From Nansenia antarctica (Eukaryota > Chordata > Actinopteri > Argentiniformes > Microstomatidae), in NCBI GenBank assembly GCA_963989245.1, contig OZ022345.1, forward strand, positions 48,094,516 to 48,158,515: a stretch of DNA of 64,000 bases. The letters are read 5' to 3'. Of this stretch, positions 1-12,265 are shown piece after piece. Made by a program: the position numbers and the translations under genes. Within the stretch, counting starts at the first letter, position 1. Each line of letters starts with the position of its first letter. A model generated the notes under the pieces. That model was not told the DNA's origin. It ran no database searches and worked only from the letters and a program-made list of their open reading frames with translations.

Positions 1-102
1 TATGCACATCACTCAGGCACTCAATTCCTCACTTCCAAGTATGTACAAGGCACTAGGTCAGTCCAGTAAGGTGTATGTATGTCAGTGTGTGTTTGATATT
101 GA

Positions 103-149
<47 letters not shown>

Positions 150-183
150 CGTGTGTGCGTGTGTGCGTGGGTGCGTGTGTGTG
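103..183. repeat. (GT)n microsatellite
   Basis: About 80 bp of GT, ending in GTGC variants. Confidence 0.95.
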
Positions 184-238
184 AACGAGAGAAAGACAGA
201 AAGAGAGAGTGAAAGACACTCAGAGTGAGGGGGTGTGA

Positions 239-239
239 C

Positions 240-287
<48 letters not shown>
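239..287. repeat. (GA)n microsatellite
   Basis: Nearly uninterrupted GA over about 48 bp. Confidence 0.95.
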
Positions 288-293
<6 letters not shown>

Positions 294-1244
294 GGGTAAT
301 AACAGGTCTAGCTGCTGTGTCTCTGCAGGTGAAAACCAACATAATGAGCCTCTGCATCTTCAGCCAGGGACACCAGCAGAGGATGACAGCTTCCTGCAGA
401 ACGGGATAGATTTGAAAAATGACAGTCTATCCATTTGGAAGACAGTAAAGATATGCCAAATCAACCCCTGTATGTGAAACAGGTGATAGTTTGGCAGTTT
501 GTCATTGGTTTTAGGAAATAGAGACATAGGGAGTATAGAAAATAAAATGAAACTTTGAATCTCCACACCCAACCTAACTCTAACCCTAACTGTGCCTAGA
601 CCCTGTGGCTAGAGAAAAACAAATTCCAACAATTGACTTGACAAGTTGATTGCATGGCAATAAATCAGTAAAAACTGAAAAACACTCTTTTTAATGTAAA
701 TTGACAGCTGTCATCTATATCCGTGTACTGTGCAAGTTTGATGACTATGAATCTGAAATAAATCGTGCAAAACACCATTCAACATTTTCCAGTAAATGTT
801 ATTATCTTTCTGTTCCAAAGACATTATGGAATGTGTGAGAAATATGTTATCTCTCTTGCACTATACAGTGTCTGCCCTCAGTCAGCTGAAACACACCGAG
901 ACTCAGATAGAAACCTTATCTTACATCTCATCTCACATTTTGGCTCAAAAGATCAATTACACTGATGTTGCTATTGTGACTATATCACATAAGCTGAACT
1001 GGTGTGATGTTGAACACCAACTGAACTAAACCATCGGACACAAGGACAAACTGTAGGAATCCCAATGAAGTCAGTGGCTGCTCATGCTCTCTAATGGTCA
1101 GTAACGGGGCGGTTAATCGTTCCTGTGATAAGCTGTGTGAGGGGCAGGTTTGGGCGAGGACTGATGACATCAAAGACCACTATCAGTATGCAAAACAGCA
1201 GAGTTCTGACTGATTACAGGAGCCTGAGGGGTTCCCCTGGGAGG

Positions 1245-1275
1245 GAGGGAGAGAGAGAGACACAGAGAGAGAGAG

Positions 1276-1337
<62 letters not shown>
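1245..1337. repeat. (GA)n microsatellite, interrupted
   Basis: GA array with CA and TA interruptions in its first half. Confidence 0.93.
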
Positions 1338-1967
1338 GGGAAGAGAGGGAGGATAGCAGCCTGTTCAGGGGATTAGACCTCGCGCCTCGGGCACATACAC
1401 ACGTCACAACGCTTCAACGACCAGCGAGAGAGGGTTTGAGGTGAAGGCGCAGGTTTCGACGGGGGACACCAATGATGTCATTATACATATTTTCTGACGG
1501 CCAACCTCCCCTCATCAAAGCAAACATCCCGATCTCTCTCTCTCTCTCTGTCTCCATCATTCTCTCTCCATCTGTCTCCCCCCCTCTCTTTTACGTCACC
1601 AGTGGTATAAATCAGTCCTGTGTGACATGGTGGCCTCTAAACAGGGTTTTCCCCTGGAACCAGCCGCACATACAGCCAACAGCCAGGACGGCATTTACAT
1701 AGTGTTATTACAAGTGACGTACGGAGGTCATAAAGAGACGTAGGGAGGTCATAACGCAAGATTTATCACCTCCATCCCTGACCTTTCAGACTGGTGGGGG
1801 AGGACAGGAGAGGGGGTAGATGGAGGGAGAGAGGGGTGGAGTGATGTACAGAAGGTGGAGGGAGAGAACACATTCAAATATTGACTTTGAATATTCAGCG
1901 GATATCCTGTGTGCTGTGGGCGTGTTCCTCCTCTCTCCTGCTCGTTAGGAGAACAACTGTCCATAGA

Positions 1968-2142
1968 GTCTGTCTGTCTGTCCTGCATCTCATAGTCTGT
2001 CTGTCTGTCTGTCTGTCCTCCGTTTCATAGTCTGTCTGTGTGTCTGTCTGTCCTCCATCTCATAGTCTGTCTGTCTGTCTGTCTGTCTGTCCTCCATCTC
2101 ATAGTCTGTCTGTCTGTCTGTCTGTCTGTCCTCCATCTCATA

Positions 2143-2173
<31 letters not shown>

Positions 2174-2243
2174 CTCCATCTCATAGTCTGTCTGTCTGTC
2201 CTCCATCTCATGGTCTGTCTGTCTGTCTGTCCTCCATCTCATA

Positions 2244-2274
<31 letters not shown>

Positions 2275-2422
2275 CTCCATCTCATAGTCTGTCTGTCTGT
2301 CTGTCTGTCTGTCCTCCATCTCATAGTCGGTCTGTCTGTCTGTCTGTCTGTCCTCCATCTCATAGTCTGTCTGTCTGTCTGTCCTCCATCTCATAGTCTG
2401 TCTGTCTGTCCTCCATCTCATA

Positions 2423-2457
<35 letters not shown>

Positions 2458-2514
2458 CTCCATCTCATGGTCTGTCTGTCTGTCCTCCATCTCATAGTCT
2501 GTCTGTCTGTCCTC
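1968..2514. repeat. TCTG / CTCCATCTCATAG minisatellite, left half
   Basis: Units of CTCCATCTCATAG followed by 2-7 copies of TCTG repeat at irregular 25-45 bp spacing. The same array resumes at 3,680, so it was split by an insertion at 2,515-3,679. The unit spacing and lack of unique spacers exclude a CRISPR array. Confidence 0.95.
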
Positions 2515-2833
2515 CAGTGGCGGACTCAGGCTGTTTGAAGAGCAGGGGCGAAAAGAAAAAAAGGGCACCTATGGGACCCCATCAGTGAGCAAAAAAGCTA
2601 TGATGCGTCATGTATGGTGAAATAGTCCTTATCCTTGATTAATATTAACATTATGTAGTCTAGGCCAGGGGCGGATTTAGGATTGTAGGAGATCCGGTGC
2701 TTAGCCCAGATGGGTAATGAAATGCGCGCATAGCGTGCTGGAAAAATGTATGCTTTTTTTTGTTGCGACACCACAAAATTCACAATTATACATCATTATC
2801 AAATCAATAGTAGTCAAATTAGTTATTTGCACT

Positions 2834-3090
2834 AACATACACTCACCAGCCACTTGCACCGGTACACCTTGCTATTACTGGGTTGGACCCCCTCTTTTGC
2901 CTTCAGAACTGCCTTAATTCTTCATGGCATAGATTCAACAAGGTGCTGGAAACATTCCTCTGAGATTTTGGTCCATATTGACATTCTAGCATCACACAAT
3001 GGCTGCAGATTTGTGCCAAGAAAATATCCGCCACACCATTACACCACCACCACCATTTTCACCCAGAGAACTGAGAATATGTTTGTCTTT
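2834..3090 (-). mobile_element. Tc1/mariner fragment inside the hAT-like element
   Basis: Starts CACTCACCAGCCACTTGCAC and continues with CTTCATGGCATAGATTCAAC and CCACACCATTACACCACC. These match the transposase-derived interior of the better copy at 17,509-18,074. Both ends are degenerate. Confidence 0.6.
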
Positions 3091-3239
3091 TTCTGACCAT
3101 TTAATGTAAACACTAGAGATGGCTGTGCGAGAAAATCCCAGTAGATCTCGTTAGTGCGATGTTTTCAACTGTGGGGGCACATGGTCATGTTTAGACCATT
3201 GGAAGGGCAGCCTCTCCATTGGAAGGGCACATCCTGTAA

Positions 3240-3605
3240 TTTTTGCCACTCAAAGGGGCACTTAAGTGCAATGTTTTTCAACTGTGGGGGCACATGGTCA
3301 AGTTTAGACCATTGGAGGGGCACCAGTAGGGCACGTCTTCTAATTTTCGCCACTCAAAAGGGCATTTTCGCCACTCAAAAGGGCACTTTAGCAGGACGTT
3401 TCTCAACTGTGGGGGCACATGGTCAAGTTTAGACCATTGGAGGGGCACTAATAAGGCACACCCTCTAATTTTCGCCACTCAAAAGGGCATTTTTGCCACC
3501 TCAAAATGGCATTTTCGCCACTCAAAAGGGCATTTTTGCCACCTCAAAATGGCATTTTCGCCACTCAAAATTGTTTTTTCGCCTCTCAAAAGGGCAGGGC
3601 ACTTA
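3240..3605. repeat. tandem GGCA/TTTTCGCCACTCAAAAG repeats
   Basis: Repeated modules of TTTTCGCCACTCAAAAGGGC and of CAACTGTGGGGGCACATGGTC (near 3,169, 3,279 and 3,403). They are internal tandem duplications within the hAT-like element. Confidence 0.85.
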
Positions 3606-3679
3606 AGCGCAACGTTTTTCAACCGTGGGGGCACCGGGAGGGGGCGGTCGCCCCCCCTGCCCCTTCGAGTCCGCCAGTG

Positions 3680-4456
3680 CTGTCCTCCATCTCATAGTCT
3701 GTCTGTCTGTCTGTCCTCCATCTCATAGTCTGTCTGTCTGTCTGTCCTCCTTCTCATAGTCTGTCTGTCTGTCTGTCCTCCATCTCATAGTCTGTCTGTC
3801 TGTCCTCCATCTCATAGTCTGTCTGTCTGTCTGTCTGTCCTCCTTCTCATAGTCTGTCTGTCTGTCCTCCATCTCATAGTCTGTCTGTATGTCTGTCTGT
3901 CCTCCATCTCATAGTCTGTCTGTCTGTCTGTCCTCCATCTCATAGTCTGTCTGTCTGTCTGTCCTCCATCTCATAGTCTGTCTGTCTGTCTGTCTGTCCT
4001 CCATCTCATAGTCTGTCTGTCTGTCTGTCCTCCATCTCATAGTCTGTCTGTCTGTCCTCCATCTCATAGTCTGTCTGTCTGTCTGTCTGTCCTCCTTCTC
4101 ATAGTCTGTCTGTCTGTCTGTCCTCCATCTCATAGTCTGTCTGTCTGTCCTCCTTCTCATAGTCTGTCTGTCTGTCTGTCCTCCTTCTCATAGTCTGTCT
4201 GTCTGTCTGTCTGTCCTCCTTCTCATAGTCTGTCTGTCTGTCTGTCTGTCCTCCATCTCATAGTCTGTCTGTCTGTCTGTCCTCCATCTCATAGTCTGTC
4301 TGTCTGTCTGTCTGTCCTCCATCTCATAGTCTGTCTGTCTGTCTGTATGCCCTCCATCTCATAGACTGTCTGTCTGTCTGTCCTCCTTCTCATAGTCTGT
4401 CTGTCTGTCTGTCTGTCCTCCTTCTCATAGTCTGTCTGTCTTTCCTCCATCTCATA

Positions 4457-4511
<55 letters not shown>

Positions 4512-4581
4512 CTCCTTCTCATAGTCTGTCTGTCTGTCTGTCCTCCTTCTCATAGTCTGTCTGTCTTTCCTCCATCTCATA

Positions 4582-4624
<43 letters not shown>

Positions 4625-4694
4625 CTCCTTCTCATAGTCTGTCTGTCTGTCTGTCCTCCATCTCATAGTCTGTCTGTCTTTCCTCCATCTCATA

Positions 4695-4729
<35 letters not shown>

Positions 4730-4819
4730 CTCCATTTCATAGTCTGTCTGTCTGTCTGTCTGTCTGTCCTCCATCTCATAGTCTGTCAGTCTGTCTGTCT
4801 GTCTGTCCTCCATCTCATA

Positions 4820-4851
<32 letters not shown>

Positions 4852-4886
4852 TCCATCTCATAGTCTGTCTGTCCTCCATCTCATAG
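3680..4886. repeat. TCTG / CTCCATCTCATAG minisatellite, right half
   Basis: Continuation of the array at 1,968-2,514 with the same unit; CTCCTTCTCATAG variants are common. The total array is about 1.75 kb without the insertion. Long open frames across it (MRWRTDRQTD-like repeats) are translation artefacts. Confidence 0.95.
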
Positions 4887-6140
4887 AGTTTGGCTGTAGT
4901 ACTGTTGTACTATCCATATCTGTGTGGCCCTGTCAGGATGGCTATACATTAGTGCTGTCAGTTGATTAAAAACATTTGTTGATTCATTAGTTCCTTTGGG
5001 TGAATTCTAGTGCTGAATCTGATACGGATATATTTATTTGTTAGATACTTAGTTTCTTTATTTGTTTTGCCTTATTTTTATTTTTTTGCAATTTAAGTGG
5101 TCGTTCCCATTCCAATAGTTGATGGTATTTCGGTGCTAATTGCTTGAACAGAGCTTCCTTGCTACAACACAATCTACATAAATCTTTCTGATTCTTTTCT
5201 ATTATAATTATTGAAAGCATGAATAAAGCATTAGCTAAAGCATAAAGCATTAGTTCATTAATCTGTTGTCTGAATGTATTGATCTTTACAGCCCTAGTAA
5301 TCATCCAACCTCACATGTGAGACAGAAGAGAGGGAAGTTCATGAAAACTCCATAGCAACACATCGACATATAGGAGGTAGATTTCACATAAAAGTGTTTT
5401 GACTCCAACACCACAGTGACTCGTTCAAGTTGTCGTTTATTTTAACATAATAAACCCAAGCGCCAAACACCAGGTTTGGATCAAATAATATGGGACCAAA
5501 ATTTCTACATTTCACATTTAATTTCACAGCCTGTTATAAAACTGTGTCCCAATGGACGTCATGAGCACTGAGCTGAGCACAGAGGGGTTGGATTTCTGGC
5601 TAAACCAGAAGAGTTTAGTGTGAAAGACGCCTTCTTCCAACTGCTCCATGATTGGAGCCAATCACAGTTAAGGAATGATGAGTCAATTGGACCAACCGAT
5701 TTCAACCGATATTAAAGTTTATCGACACACAACTACAGAGAAATAAAGAAATTAAATGATACACTTTCGGTTTATGGCACACCTGCAATGTATTGTCATG
5801 AATCACGACAAACAATAGTGAGTTGGTGATGACTGCACATTGATGGGAACGGATGCCCTGGATCTTATGACACCGCAATGGATACTGTACAAATGTTACC
5901 AGTCAACCAGCTTAAGGGCATTACTACACTTTACCAAGGCTCCCAATCTTGGTAATCAGGGCTGATCCCAACATGTTTTACCAAACCCAGTGAGTCATGT
6001 GCAAGGTGTAACACAGTTTGGTGAGAGGGTTTTGGCTTTTCCTGGTGCGTAGGTGGTATAGGCATTCTAACTGCGTTACTCAGCCAGGTCTGCCTATGAG
6101 GAGGAAGCTTCCCACTCCCACTCTCACACAAGCCAGCATG
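4887..6140. other. no gene recognised
   Basis: AT-rich unique-looking sequence with short ORFs only. I see no conserved motif, RNA gene or clear transposon end. Confidence 0.5.
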
Positions 6141-6142
6141 TC

Positions 6143-6143
<1 letters not shown>

Positions 6144-6203
<60 letters not shown>
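6144..6203. repeat. (CA)n microsatellite
   Basis: About 60 bp of CA. Confidence 0.95.
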
Positions 6204-6205
<2 letters not shown>

Positions 6206-6649
6206 CACACTCAAATAGACACGTGCATAGATAAAGCGCTTTGAGTTGCATTTCATGTACGAAAGGCGCTATATAAATAAAGCTTTACTTACATACTTAC
6301 TTACTATGTTGACAGAAATATTAATCTCAGTTATTATATAAATAAATAATAACTATAATAAAATGATGGCCAATATTTGATTGAATAATATAATATAAAA
6401 TGTTGACCTGAAATGATTGCCTATGGACTAGAGTGAGAACATTAAGCCCATATTCTTAGAGAGTGTTCCTCCTTCTCTCTATAACGATAATCGCATAACG
6501 GGATAGAAGTACAGATCTGATCTTATGAATGATTGGATCCTCCTCCTTCTTTAATAAAATAAACTACTTGTTTTCTTCCCCTCTCTTGACGTGGCACTTA
6601 TCCTTAGGTTTTGCATGCGGTGACAATGTATAATGTAGTTTATTCACTT

Positions 6650-6716
6650 ACTTTAGACGAATGTACTTGTACGGTAAGTCACTCTGGATAGGAGTGTCTG
6701 CTAAATGAATACAATG
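6650..6716 (+). mobile_element. SINE 3' tail fragment (GTCTGCTAAATG type)
   Basis: Contains TAAGTCACTCTGGATAGGAG then TGTCTGCTAAATGAA, the tail shared by many teleost tRNA-derived SINEs and LINEs. No tRNA-like head is visible. A second tail lies at 46,968-47,010 and an inverted one at 26,112-26,160. Confidence 0.6.
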
Positions 6717-6722
6717 TAAAAT

Positions 6723-6723
6723 G

Positions 6724-6764
<41 letters not shown>

Positions 6765-6850
6765 TGGCAGACACACAGTCTGGCAGACAGACAGACAGAC
6801 AGGCAGACAAACAGAGACAGGAGAACAGAGGGAGAGAAAGAGAGAAAGAG
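6723..6850. repeat. (CAGA)n and (GA)n arrays
   Basis: CAGA tetranucleotide array to about 6,805, followed by GA-rich sequence. Confidence 0.93.
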
Positions 6851-7264
6851 AGAGAAAGAGAAAACACCTTTTTCCATTTTCCCATTTACGTACGTATATG
6901 GGAGCTTGCTTCAGAGTGAACACACAGGTCATTTAGTTCATACAAGAGCAGCGATTTTATGATACAACCCTCTCTCTCTACTTAACTCCTACTCTACGCA
7001 CCCCCCCCCCATCCCTTCCCTTCCCTTACCTTCACAGCCTGAATGGAATAAGTCAGTCATGTGTGTTGATGACTGTGTCAACGTTAGCTCACTTATATTT
7101 TACTAAAAATACCAGCCCCTTCATTGGTCCCACTCGTCACACCGGTGACGGAGAATCGCACCACCTCGCCCTGTCACTCACACAGGTGACCCCGGGGGTT
7201 TTACCTGCAGGTGTCAAGGGTCAAAGGTGAACTATCCCTCCTAGTTTTTTCATACGTGCTGCAA

Positions 7265-7530
7265 TGAGCGGCTGTGGCTCAGGAGGTAGAGCCGGCATCT
7301 AATGATTACAAGGTCGGGGGTTCGGCGGTGCGAACCCCGGCCGGCCATGTGTCGAGGTGTCCTCGGGCAAGACACTGAGCCCCAAATTGCTTCCAATGAG
7401 CAGGCCGGCACCTTGCATGGTAGCGTGCCGCCATTGGTGTGTGAACGTGTGTGTGAATGGGTGAATGAGAGGCCGTTGTAAAGCGCTTTGGAATAAGGCT
7501 CTATATAATTGCAGTCTATTTACCATTACC
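7265..7530 (+). mobile_element. tRNA-derived SINE, family A, full head
   Basis: Head GTGGCTCAGGAGGTAGAGC (box A-like) and GGTCGGGGGTTCG (box B-like) followed by a body with GTCGAGGTGTCCTCGGGCAA and GACACTGAGCCCCAAATTGC and an end TAAAGCGCTTTGGAATAAGG. Other copies lie at 38,878-39,048 (headless) and 45,189-45,460 (inverted). It is a retroposon, not a working tRNA gene. Confidence 0.82.
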
Positions 7531-7852
7531 ACCTCTATCTTTCAGCAGACCAACAGTCTTTCACCAGGCTCATGTTTGGCCCTCAGAAGCAGCCAGTCAA
7601 TGTTTAGCCGACAGAACGTCAGGTCAAAGCCACAGGATCGACATATACAGCACATCAGATTCACAAGATTCCAACGAGCTGAAGTGTTTCCGGGGGAAAC
7701 CCTGACGAGGCAGAACAGACAGAACATGTCGCCTGTCACATGGGCATCTGACCCCCCCAAGACCCAGCCATGTGACCCGGGTTAGAGCCTCAGTCACACT
7801 CAGGGATGCACCCATCAGAGAGGAAGCTGTTGTGAAATACGGAGAGAAGCAG

Positions 7853-7935
7853 GGTTGGGGGTTGGGGGTTGGGGGGGAGGGGGACAGGAAGGGGATGGAG
7901 GGAGGGAGGGAGGGAGGGAGAGAGGGAGGGAGGTG
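7853..7935. repeat. G-rich low complexity (GGGA)n
   Basis: GGGTTGGGG repeats, then GGGA tetranucleotides; potential G-quadruplex former. Confidence 0.85.
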
Positions 7936-8045
7936 AAGAGGGACACAGAGATGGGGAGTGAAAGAGGAAGAGAGATGGTATGATGGAAATGAGAAGCACA
8001 TGACAGGAGGTTGTGGTGATTCTCTGCTCTGCTTTAGCTTGGACT

Positions 8046-8184
8046 CTGCGTGTGTGTCTGTGTGTGTGTCTGTGTGTGTGTCTGTGTGTGTGTGCGTGCA
8101 TGCGTGTGTGTGTGTGTGTGTGTGTGTGCGTGCATGCGTGTGTGTGTGTGTGTGTATGTGTGTGTGTGAGTGTGTGTGTCTACT
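8046..8184. repeat. (GT)n microsatellite, compound
   Basis: GT with TCTGTG and GTGCATGC interruptions. Confidence 0.94.
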
Positions 8185-8679
8185 TGCAGGACTGCTGAGG
8201 CCCTCGTTCATCTAATGACATTACTGAGCACCTGACAGCCAACATGGTTGACACATAGCAGGCTTTATTGGCCCTTAATAGGACAGTGAGATAGCTGAGA
8301 AGGATGAAGTTGCATTTATGCATTTCTCTTCCTAATGGTTAGCATTGGGAGCATCCAAGATCTTTATTCCAAAGGCCAAGCTCCTGCCAGGAGCTGCTAC
8401 ACGGTCCATTGAGAACACACACACAAGTGGCAATTTGATCAGAACTGATGATCAGTAGAGTTCTCTTGCTGCTGGGAGTCGAGGCGTTTGGCAGTGAGAG
8501 AGAGCTGCTATCCTGTCTGTTACAACCCCCCCCCGCCGCCCCCATCCCCGCCCCCCGCCCCCGCCTATCTCCCCTCACTCTGTACCAGCTTAGAGGGAGA
8601 ATCTAGAGTAAGTCCTTCTGTTTCGAGAGGTTTGGAATTAGTCCGTTACCTAGCAACAGCCATACAATACAACATGGTT

Positions 8680-8743
8680 TTGTGTGTGTGAGAAAGAGAG
8701 ACAGTGTGAGAGCATGTGTGTGTGTGTGTGTGTGTGTGTGACA

Positions 8744-8830
<87 letters not shown>

Positions 8831-8882
8831 TGCGTGTGTATGTGTGTGCGTGTGTGTGTGTGCGTGTGTGTGAGTGTGAGTA
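8680..8882. repeat. (GT)n microsatellite, compound
   Basis: About 200 bp of GT with GTGC and GTGA interruptions. The long CV- and HT-rich open frames over it are artefacts. Confidence 0.95.
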
Positions 8883-9207
8883 CACTTTTTCACTTTTTCC
8901 ACTGGCGTGGACGTTCGGTGGGTTTAATCTCATGTGGAAACCTGTTCCACTCCACGCATCCCACACAGACACACACTCACACCCCCACAAACCCACACAG
9001 ACACACAGACACACACGCGCGCGAGCGCACACCCACACACATAGACACGCACGCCCACTTTCTCCATTCACAGCAGACACACCACTTCCTCCCAGAGTTG
9101 ACGTTACATAAGGGCTCAGAAACTGAATGGAAACTGGCGATAAGCTGGTGTTTTATCATAGGGACCGAGTCAGTGACCATGAGAGAAAACAGTCTGGGTG
9201 GGATTGA

Positions 9208-9284
9208 CCGTGAGGAGGGGTGGGGGGGTGGAGTGGGGGGGGGAGGGAGGGAGGGGGGGGGGGGGAGGGAGGGAGGGGGGCATC
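9208..9284. repeat. poly-G/GGGA tract
   Basis: About 75 bp that is over 80% G on the + strand, including runs above 10; a strong G-quadruplex candidate. Confidence 0.9.
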
Positions 9285-9816
9285 TGAGAGGGAGACTTCT
9301 TTCAGTCTATGGAAGAGTGAGTGTGAGGGTGAGTCGAGTCCACTGCCCTGGCCTCAGCACTGCTGTCCCAGGCTGACCTAGAGTAAACCTGATCTCCCCT
9401 ACAAGCACGCCACCTGGTCCTATTCAGTATCAACATGAAGATACCGAGAACTATTTAAAGAATGATGTGACCAAAAATAGTGGATTAGTGTGTGGTACGA
9501 GCAGACTGTAAGACGTCGCTGTGAGCCTGAAAGTGACCCGTGTGGAGAAAGTTCTCTGACGTAACGTCAGAATAATGGGTCACTGGGAACTCAAGGGTTA
9601 ATTTCCCATTGCTGGAACTCTGAAACCCGAGAGCTGACAGGGCTGAGGAGAGAAAGAGAGGAAGGGGAATTTCTGGGGACTGAAGAAAAGAGGAAGACTT
9701 GCTCCGTCGTTCTGAGAGAAATCCTGATCGCTCCCCTTTGCCCTCCTTCCCCTCTGATTGACAGTTCCTCTTCTCTGGGGTTGTCAGAGCTGTCGTGGTC
9801 TCTGACAGCCTGTACA

Positions 9817-9950
<134 letters not shown>

Positions 9951-10794
9951 CAAGAGGGACTTTTTTTCAGCGTACCACCGCCACAGACAGGGTTCTGTCA
10001 CTTCTGGTGCTAAACCTCTATACCGTTCCTTACTTCCTGTTCTGCGTTGATTCAGCCTCGAGGAATGCAAGAGCGCTGAGTCACACTTCCTCCTGGATAT
10101 GACAACGCTTCCTCTCCTCCACAAACTGATTTACCCCTCCCTCCATCCCCTCCTCCCTTCTTCCCCTCACCCCCCCACCCAACCTCCTTCCTTTCACAGT
10201 GAAAGGTTTGAGTGGAAGAACTGACTCCGCGTGTGTATTTGCTGAAGGGAGCGTGTTGACCAACTCAAGCTGGGCACGAAAGATGGACCAGTCATCCTCA
10301 CTCATCGAACCTCTGAGTCATCTGAGTTGAAATCACCAGCTCTATATTTAGATGGTTTAAAGAAGTCCTGTGACCATTAGTAGCAGGCATAACAATTGCA
10401 TGTTTGTAGTATATCACTCAGGGTGGAGGGCAAAAACCATTTCAATTCAGTCAGTTATAGGGGGATGAATAGAAATGCATGCATGCATTGAAAATTGCCC
10501 AGATTACCTTTGTAGAAATGGAATTGAATGAAACACTGTTCCTAAATTACCTCCGAATCTTTTCTGAATGCAATTCTGCCACTGCACATTCAGTCTAGCC
10601 CTGGTGATGGTTATCTGGGCCTTAGCCCTTAGCCATGGCTGTCTGCTACTCCATGGTCTCATCTGCAAATGTAGGCCATTCCCTGACTACTCAAGTGCGA
10701 AGCGGACGTCATTTTTCTCTGAGCGCAGTGGAAAGTTTACCTTGTGACCAAGGTGTGCTGCAGTGCTGATTATGCAAACATCCCACAGCCTGTA

Positions 10795-10795
10795 T

Positions 10796-10836
<41 letters not shown>

Positions 10837-10852
10837 CACGCACACACACCAT

Positions 10853-10885
<33 letters not shown>

Positions 10886-10891
10886 CACACT
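10795..10891. repeat. (CA)n microsatellite
   Basis: CA array with two short interruptions. Confidence 0.95.
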
Positions 10892-11189
10892 GTACACACC
10901 TGAGCCACACATGACGTCATCCGCGACAGGTGCTGTGGTGGAGACAGCAGCATGATCTCTAGTCTCCGTGTGTGCGCTGTAGGAGGTTTGTGGTGTTTAC
11001 AGACAACAGTGAGACCGTAAGTGTGTGGCGCGCGTCAGGCGCGCGTCAGGGGGAACTGGGAAACCACGAGAGTGGAGAGGACCTGGTGATGTCACTCAAT
11101 AACCAGACAGCGTGTGGCACGACACCTGCGTCACTCTGCATGGTTAGAGCAGGTCATAGCAGAGCGCTGGCTGCTCACAAAAACTCATT

Positions 11190-11315
11190 GGGCCGGTTTC
11201 ACAGACACGGTTTAAGCCTAGTCCAGGATTAAATCAGACTTGCAATGGAAAATCTCCATTGAGGACGCTTCTTTAGTGTAGGATTAGTCTTAATCTACGC
11301 CTATGAAACCAGCCC
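11190..11315. mobile_element. fold-back MITE (GGGCCGGTTTCACAGAC type)
   Basis: GGGCCGGTTTCACAGACACG at the left and an inverted, diverged counterpart ending GAAACCAGCCC at the right, with GGATTA and TAATCC in the arms. A 126-bp palindromic element, probably nonautonomous. Confidence 0.7.
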
Positions 11316-12196
11316 GTTATGGATTATAAATGATGAAGTCTTCCTGAGACAAGCTTGGTGAAAGTGCAATCAAGGTGGTCTCTATGTTATCAGGACTCGA
11401 AAGGTAAGAGGTTTTTCAAATGTATTTGTGGTCAGAAATCACTGTACTTCTGTCCTCTCTAGCGAGGTTAGTGACGACCGTGAGATGTGCTTCAGTTGAT
11501 AAAGTATGATGATTCATCGGGTTCTGAGAGCTGAGGAGCATACCATGAAGCTCACTAACACAGTCCAAATCCCCCTTTCTTCCCGCTCTCGGCTGTTGTG
11601 ACGACATCCACATTGCCTCTGCCTGATCTGGTGGGACAGAAGCAACATTTACTGCCTGTCTTATCCACTCAATATGAACCACCCCACACACACCCCACCG
11701 CCCCACCACCCCACCGCCCCCATCAAAGTTAGCTTTCATTTCTCTGGATCTCCTCTCAGAGGGGGCAGGGCCGTGGTGACTCACATCCAGCCAGACACAA
11801 GCTCTGGAGCTAGGGTAGGAGAGAGGGGTGTGTGTGCTGGGTCTCAGTAGAGAATCTCTGTACAGAAGGGCTGTGGTATCACCAGGCAGGAAGCTGGGCA
11901 GGGATAGGAGAGACAGGTGGGGGCTGCAGGTGTCTGTGTTGGACAAGACATTTTAGCCATATCTAAAACGACCCTGGATCAATAAAGGCTCAGCTCTGAG
12001 GAAGTGTGGAAGAGCCTGTTAGAGTGGTGGAGTTTCCCCAGTAACTCAGTGATTCTACTGTACCACCTGCCAGACGCAGCAATACAGCAAGAGTCATTTG
12101 GTGGATATTCTGTATAATACTGTAACTTTATCAACAACATTCGTTGATTAAAAGAATGAATCAATGATGAGATCATTTACTATATGACACATATTC

Positions 12197-12198
<2 letters not shown>
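11316..12198. other. no gene recognised
   Basis: A 176-codon open frame exists on the - strand (11,946-11,416), but it shows no domain, no conserved motif and no splice context. I do not call it a gene. Confidence 0.5.

Positions 12199-12261
<63 letters not shown>
12199..12261. repeat. (GA)n microsatellite
   Basis: Pure GA, 62 bp. Confidence 0.96.

Positions 12262-12265
<4 letters not shown>

Larger units (their letters stand above)
1..1967. other. no gene recognised; microsatellite-rich DNA
   Basis: Apart from the GT and GA arrays listed separately and CT runs near 1,531-1,575, there is no ORF with recognisable protein similarity and no RNA gene. Short open frames here are repeat translations. 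Confidence 0.6.
2515..3679. mobile_element. hAT-like nonautonomous element inserted in the minisatellite
   Basis: Ends are CAGTGGCGGACTC and GAGTCCGCCAGTG, inverted repeats with one mismatch. CTGTCCTC occurs immediately before (2507-2514) and after (3680-3687), an 8-bp target duplication as made by hAT transposases. Because the target is itself repetitive, the duplication is less certain than usual. The 1,165-bp interior holds a Tc1/mariner fragment and a tandem array of about 20-bp units (TTTTCGCCACTCAAAAGGGCA-like). Confidence 0.7.

Noticed and set aside
1968..4886. CRISPR-like array (regular CTCCATCTCATAG units)
   Set aside because: Spacers are not unique (TCTG tetranucleotides of varying number) and the DNA is vertebrate; it is a minisatellite.
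7265..7340. tRNA gene
   Set aside because: Box A and B are present but the cloverleaf is not maintained and the sequence continues into a SINE body repeated elsewhere in the window.
7624..8211. 195-codon - strand open frame (HTHT and SLPPS runs)
   Set aside because: Covers a CA array and GGGA low-complexity DNA; no homology.
8684..9376. 230-codon + strand open frame rich in CV and HT
   Set aside because: Produced by a GT array followed by CA-rich and poly-G sequence; no protein signature.
11416..11946. 176-codon - strand open frame
   Set aside because: Not repeat-derived, but no domain, no splice signals around it and ordinary random-ORF composition.
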